From: Promethearchaeota archaeon
GTDB taxonomy: Archaea; Asgardarchaeota; Lokiarchaeia; Sigyniarchaeales; SOKP01
Assembly (NCBI GenBank): GCA_004524535.1
Contig: SDNY01000005.1
Span: forward strand, 1-58,566
DNA length: 58,566 nucleotides
Direction: 5' to 3'
This document shows positions 57,129-58,566 of the stretch, one piece after another; within the stretch, counting starts at the first letter, position 1; each line of letters starts with the position of its first letter. The position numbers were made by a program, and so were the translations under genes. The notes under the pieces are model-generated. The model searched no databases. It had not been told where the DNA came from and worked only from the letters and a program-made list of their open reading frames with translations.

Positions 57129-58031
57129 GTGGCAACTATTATTAAACATGAAATCAATGGAAAAGAATATAATTATCTTTCATATTCTTATCGAGAAGGT
57201 AAGAAGGTTAAAAAAAAAGAGAAATATATTGGAATATCTATACCTCCTTTCGAAGAATTATCTGACTTATGGGAAGATTTTTCGCATGAAATAGTTCAAG
57301 AAAGATGGATACCACTTATAGAAGGAATGGTTGAGAATCATCGAAAAGCATGGAACTCAATGCCATTACCTATAAAAGCAAAAAACTTGAGAAATTTTGG
57401 AATACGATTCACACATCATTCTAGCAAAATTGAAGGTTCTACCTTAACTTTACGTGAAGTACAAGCTGTTATAGAGGATGATATTACACCAAAAGATAAA
57501 TCCGTTAGAGATGTCATTGAAACGAAATCCCATATGAGTATTTATGAGAAAATGATAAATTCTACCAAAGAATTATCCATGAAGTTAATATGTGAATGGC
57601 ATGAAGAATTATTTCAAATGACTGAGCCAAATATAGCTGGGATTATTAGAAATTATCCTGTGTCAATAGCAGGAAGTAAATATGAGCCTCCGATGTCTAA
57701 AATTGAGATTGAGATGTTATTAGACGAACTGTTTAAATGGTACAATGCAATGAAAGAGAAATATCATCCTGTATTTATTGCGTCTGTCATGCATTATCGT
57801 TTTGTTTGCATCCATCCTTTTGGAGATGGGAATGGTCGTATGACTCGATTATTAATGAATTATATCTTACATGAAAGCAATTATCCGATGTTTGATATTA
57901 ATGCAGATATGAGGGGACAATACTACAATGCTCTAGATAATGCAGATAAAAAACATCGTGATCTCCCATTCGTTCAATGGTTTTTTAAAAATTATATAAA
58001 AGCAAATAAGAGAGATATCCCTGAAAAATAA
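57129..58031 (+). CDS. Fic-domain protein (class II, N-terminal inhibitory motif)
   Basis: 300 residues, GTG start. The Fic catalytic motif HPFGDGNGRMTRLL (about residues 238-251) is complete, indicating AMP-transferase (or related) activity. The N-terminal inhibitory motif reads SSKIEGS (about 98-104), fitting (S/T)xxxE(G/N), so the enzyme should be autoinhibited. A flap strand precedes the motif (PVSIAGSKYEPP). No antitoxin-like gene adjoins. It stands alone between two 23S-trailer repeats. Confidence 0.94.
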   Translation: MATIIKHEINGKEYNYLSYSYREGKKVKKKEKYIGISIPPFEELSDLWEDFSHEIVQERWIPLIEGMVENHRKAWNSMPLPIKAKNLRNFGIRFTHHSSKIEGSTLTLREVQAVIEDDITPKDKSVRDVIETKSHMSIYEKMINSTKELSMKLICEWHEELFQMTEPNIAGIIRNYPVSIAGSKYEPPMSKIEIEMLLDELFKWYNAMKEKYHPVFIASVMHYRFVCIHPFGDGNGRMTRLLMNYILHESNYPMFDINADMRGQYYNALDNADKKHRDLPFVQWFFKNYIKANKRDIPEK

Positions 58032-58566
58032 TTAAGTTAAAGCTCTTATTAATTATTTTCTGAAATTGCCTGATAATATTTCTAGTTAATGCGTGAAAGC
58101 TAAAAGTTATCTTTAGAAAAATCATAATACAAGTGATATTGATAGTTAAGTACTTGTTTGTTTTGGCAAGTGTATGGGGTGTGTTCCTGGAGTTAATTTT
58201 TTTTTTTAATATATTCAAATAAATTAAACTTAGAAGAACTCCAATGCTAATGGGATATACTACGAGAAATGTTATTAATGCACCATGCCAAGGGATTCCT
58301 GCATGGAAAATATATGCAGAATATAGCAGGATTAAACCGGGCAAATATGAGTCTGTTTTTCTGGTAAGATAACATAATAAAAAGCCGAAGATTATAAAGG
58401 TTAGAACAAAACCCCAGGTATGCCAAGGATAACATAAGCCAAAAAGCATACTCACGATAGCATAAGCATAAATAGGTTTAATTTTACTTAAAAATAGTTT
58501 CAGTCCATATTTAAAAAAGAAAGTACACATCGCCCATAATTGTACTAATTTTATAATAAAGAAAAA
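57985..58566 (-). CDS. CPBP-family-like membrane protein, 5' end beyond the window, 3' end altered by repeat
   Basis: The frame is open to the window edge. Its first part is membrane protein with YAIVSMLFGLCYPWHTWGF, LCYLTRKTDSYLPGLILLYS and AGIPWHGALITFLVV, resembling CPBP (Abi) intramembrane proteases; the upstream EExxxR motif would lie outside the window. After about 58210 the frame reads through the trailer repeat (KKKIN from its T run) and overlaps the Fic 3' end, so the last ~70 residues are probably not native. The gene was likely truncated or its natural end replaced when the repeat arose. Confidence 0.5.
   Translation of the reverse strand, partial: FFFIIKLVQLWAMCTFFFKYGLKLFLSKIKPIYAYAIVSMLFGLCYPWHTWGFVLTFIIFGFLLCYLTRKTDSYLPGLILLYSAYIFHAGIPWHGALITFLVVYPISIGVLLSLIYLNILKKKINSRNTPHTLAKTNKYLTINITCIMIFLKITFSFHALTRNIIRQFQKIINKSFNLIIFQGYLSYLLLYNF
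58143..58206 (+). repeat. 23S trailer/terminator repeat, copy 2
   Basis: TAGTTAAGTACTTGTTTGTT then TTGGCAAGTGTATGGGG and TGTGTTCCTGGAGTTAA, followed by a T run; differs from copy 1 at only a handful of positions. It is 1179 nt downstream of copy 1 and overlaps the 3' end of the CPBP-like reading frame. Confidence 0.85.

Overview
This window is archaeal and most likely Asgard (Lokiarchaeia-like); that placement is an inference. Archaeal hallmarks are TFB, the thermosome, aIF1, aIF2-beta, aRF1, NMD3, RIO1, RPA-type OB-fold proteins, archaeal Rpo12, pantoate kinase with phosphopantothenate synthetase, and BHB-type introns. Asgard-like traits are a Ras-superfamily GTPase, roadblock-like proteins, a RING-like zinc protein, PAC2- and PAC4-like chaperones, Get3/ArsA, unlinked 16S and 23S genes and an oversized 23S. 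Protein-coding DNA is very AT-rich; the rRNA genes are markedly richer in GC.

Layout: 1-258 is the 3' end of 16S rRNA, followed by tRNA-Ala. 0.5-9 kb holds a YchF-type GTPase, a membrane HerA/TraG-like ATPase, argH, the thermosome, tsr3 and a roadblock protein. 9-9.7 kb is a cluster of tRNA-Leu(TAG), tRNA-Glu and tRNA-Asn. 9.7-20 kb has a small GTPase, aIF1, a PfkB kinase, RPA1, a HisA-like protein, a RING-like protein, mfnB, proC, pantoate kinase and pyrH. 20.2-22 kb is tRNA-Leu(CAA) next to a repeat-rich nuclease-like gene and a decayed copy of the tRNA 3' end. 22-34 kb carries regulators, an aldolase-family enzyme, argC, TFB, rpoP, PAC2, a ThiI-like PP-loop protein, a glycosyltransferase, a PLP decarboxylase and ftsZ. 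34.3-37.3 kb is a tandemly repeated two-gene cassette. 37.3-41.3 kb is a ribosome-biogenesis and translation operon (aIF2-beta, DUF424, NMD3, RIO1, KH) beside an RPA32-like gene. 41.4-53 kb has initiator tRNA-Met, an M50 protease, an Ncs6/TtuA-like thiolase, Get3, aRF1, two more CoA-pathway genes and an MFS transporter. 53.1-57 kb is the 23S locus with a structured leader, then a Fic gene between two copies of the 23S trailer/terminator, and a CPBP-like membrane protein cut by the window edge.

The strongest signal is RNA splicing. All six tRNA genes are interrupted, mostly at non-canonical sites (D arm, T arm, variable loop), several with good bulge-helix-bulge (BHB) geometry, and tRNA-Asn appears to hold three introns. 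The YchF-type GTPase gene has a 31-nt insertion in the codons of its P-loop. It folds into a complete BHB and its removal restores an in-frame GKPSSGKST motif: a candidate spliced archaeal mRNA. A second theme is missing ATG/GTG/TTG starts: ftsZ and aIF1 have no in-frame NTG codon before their conserved N-termini and seem to start at ATA and ATC.

Functional links: panE, pantoate kinase and phosphopantothenate synthetase supply three steps of archaeal CoA synthesis; argH and argC/lysY belong to arginine or lysine synthesis; mfnB implies a furan-type C1 carrier. tsr3, KH, RIO1 and NMD3 act in ribosome maturation.
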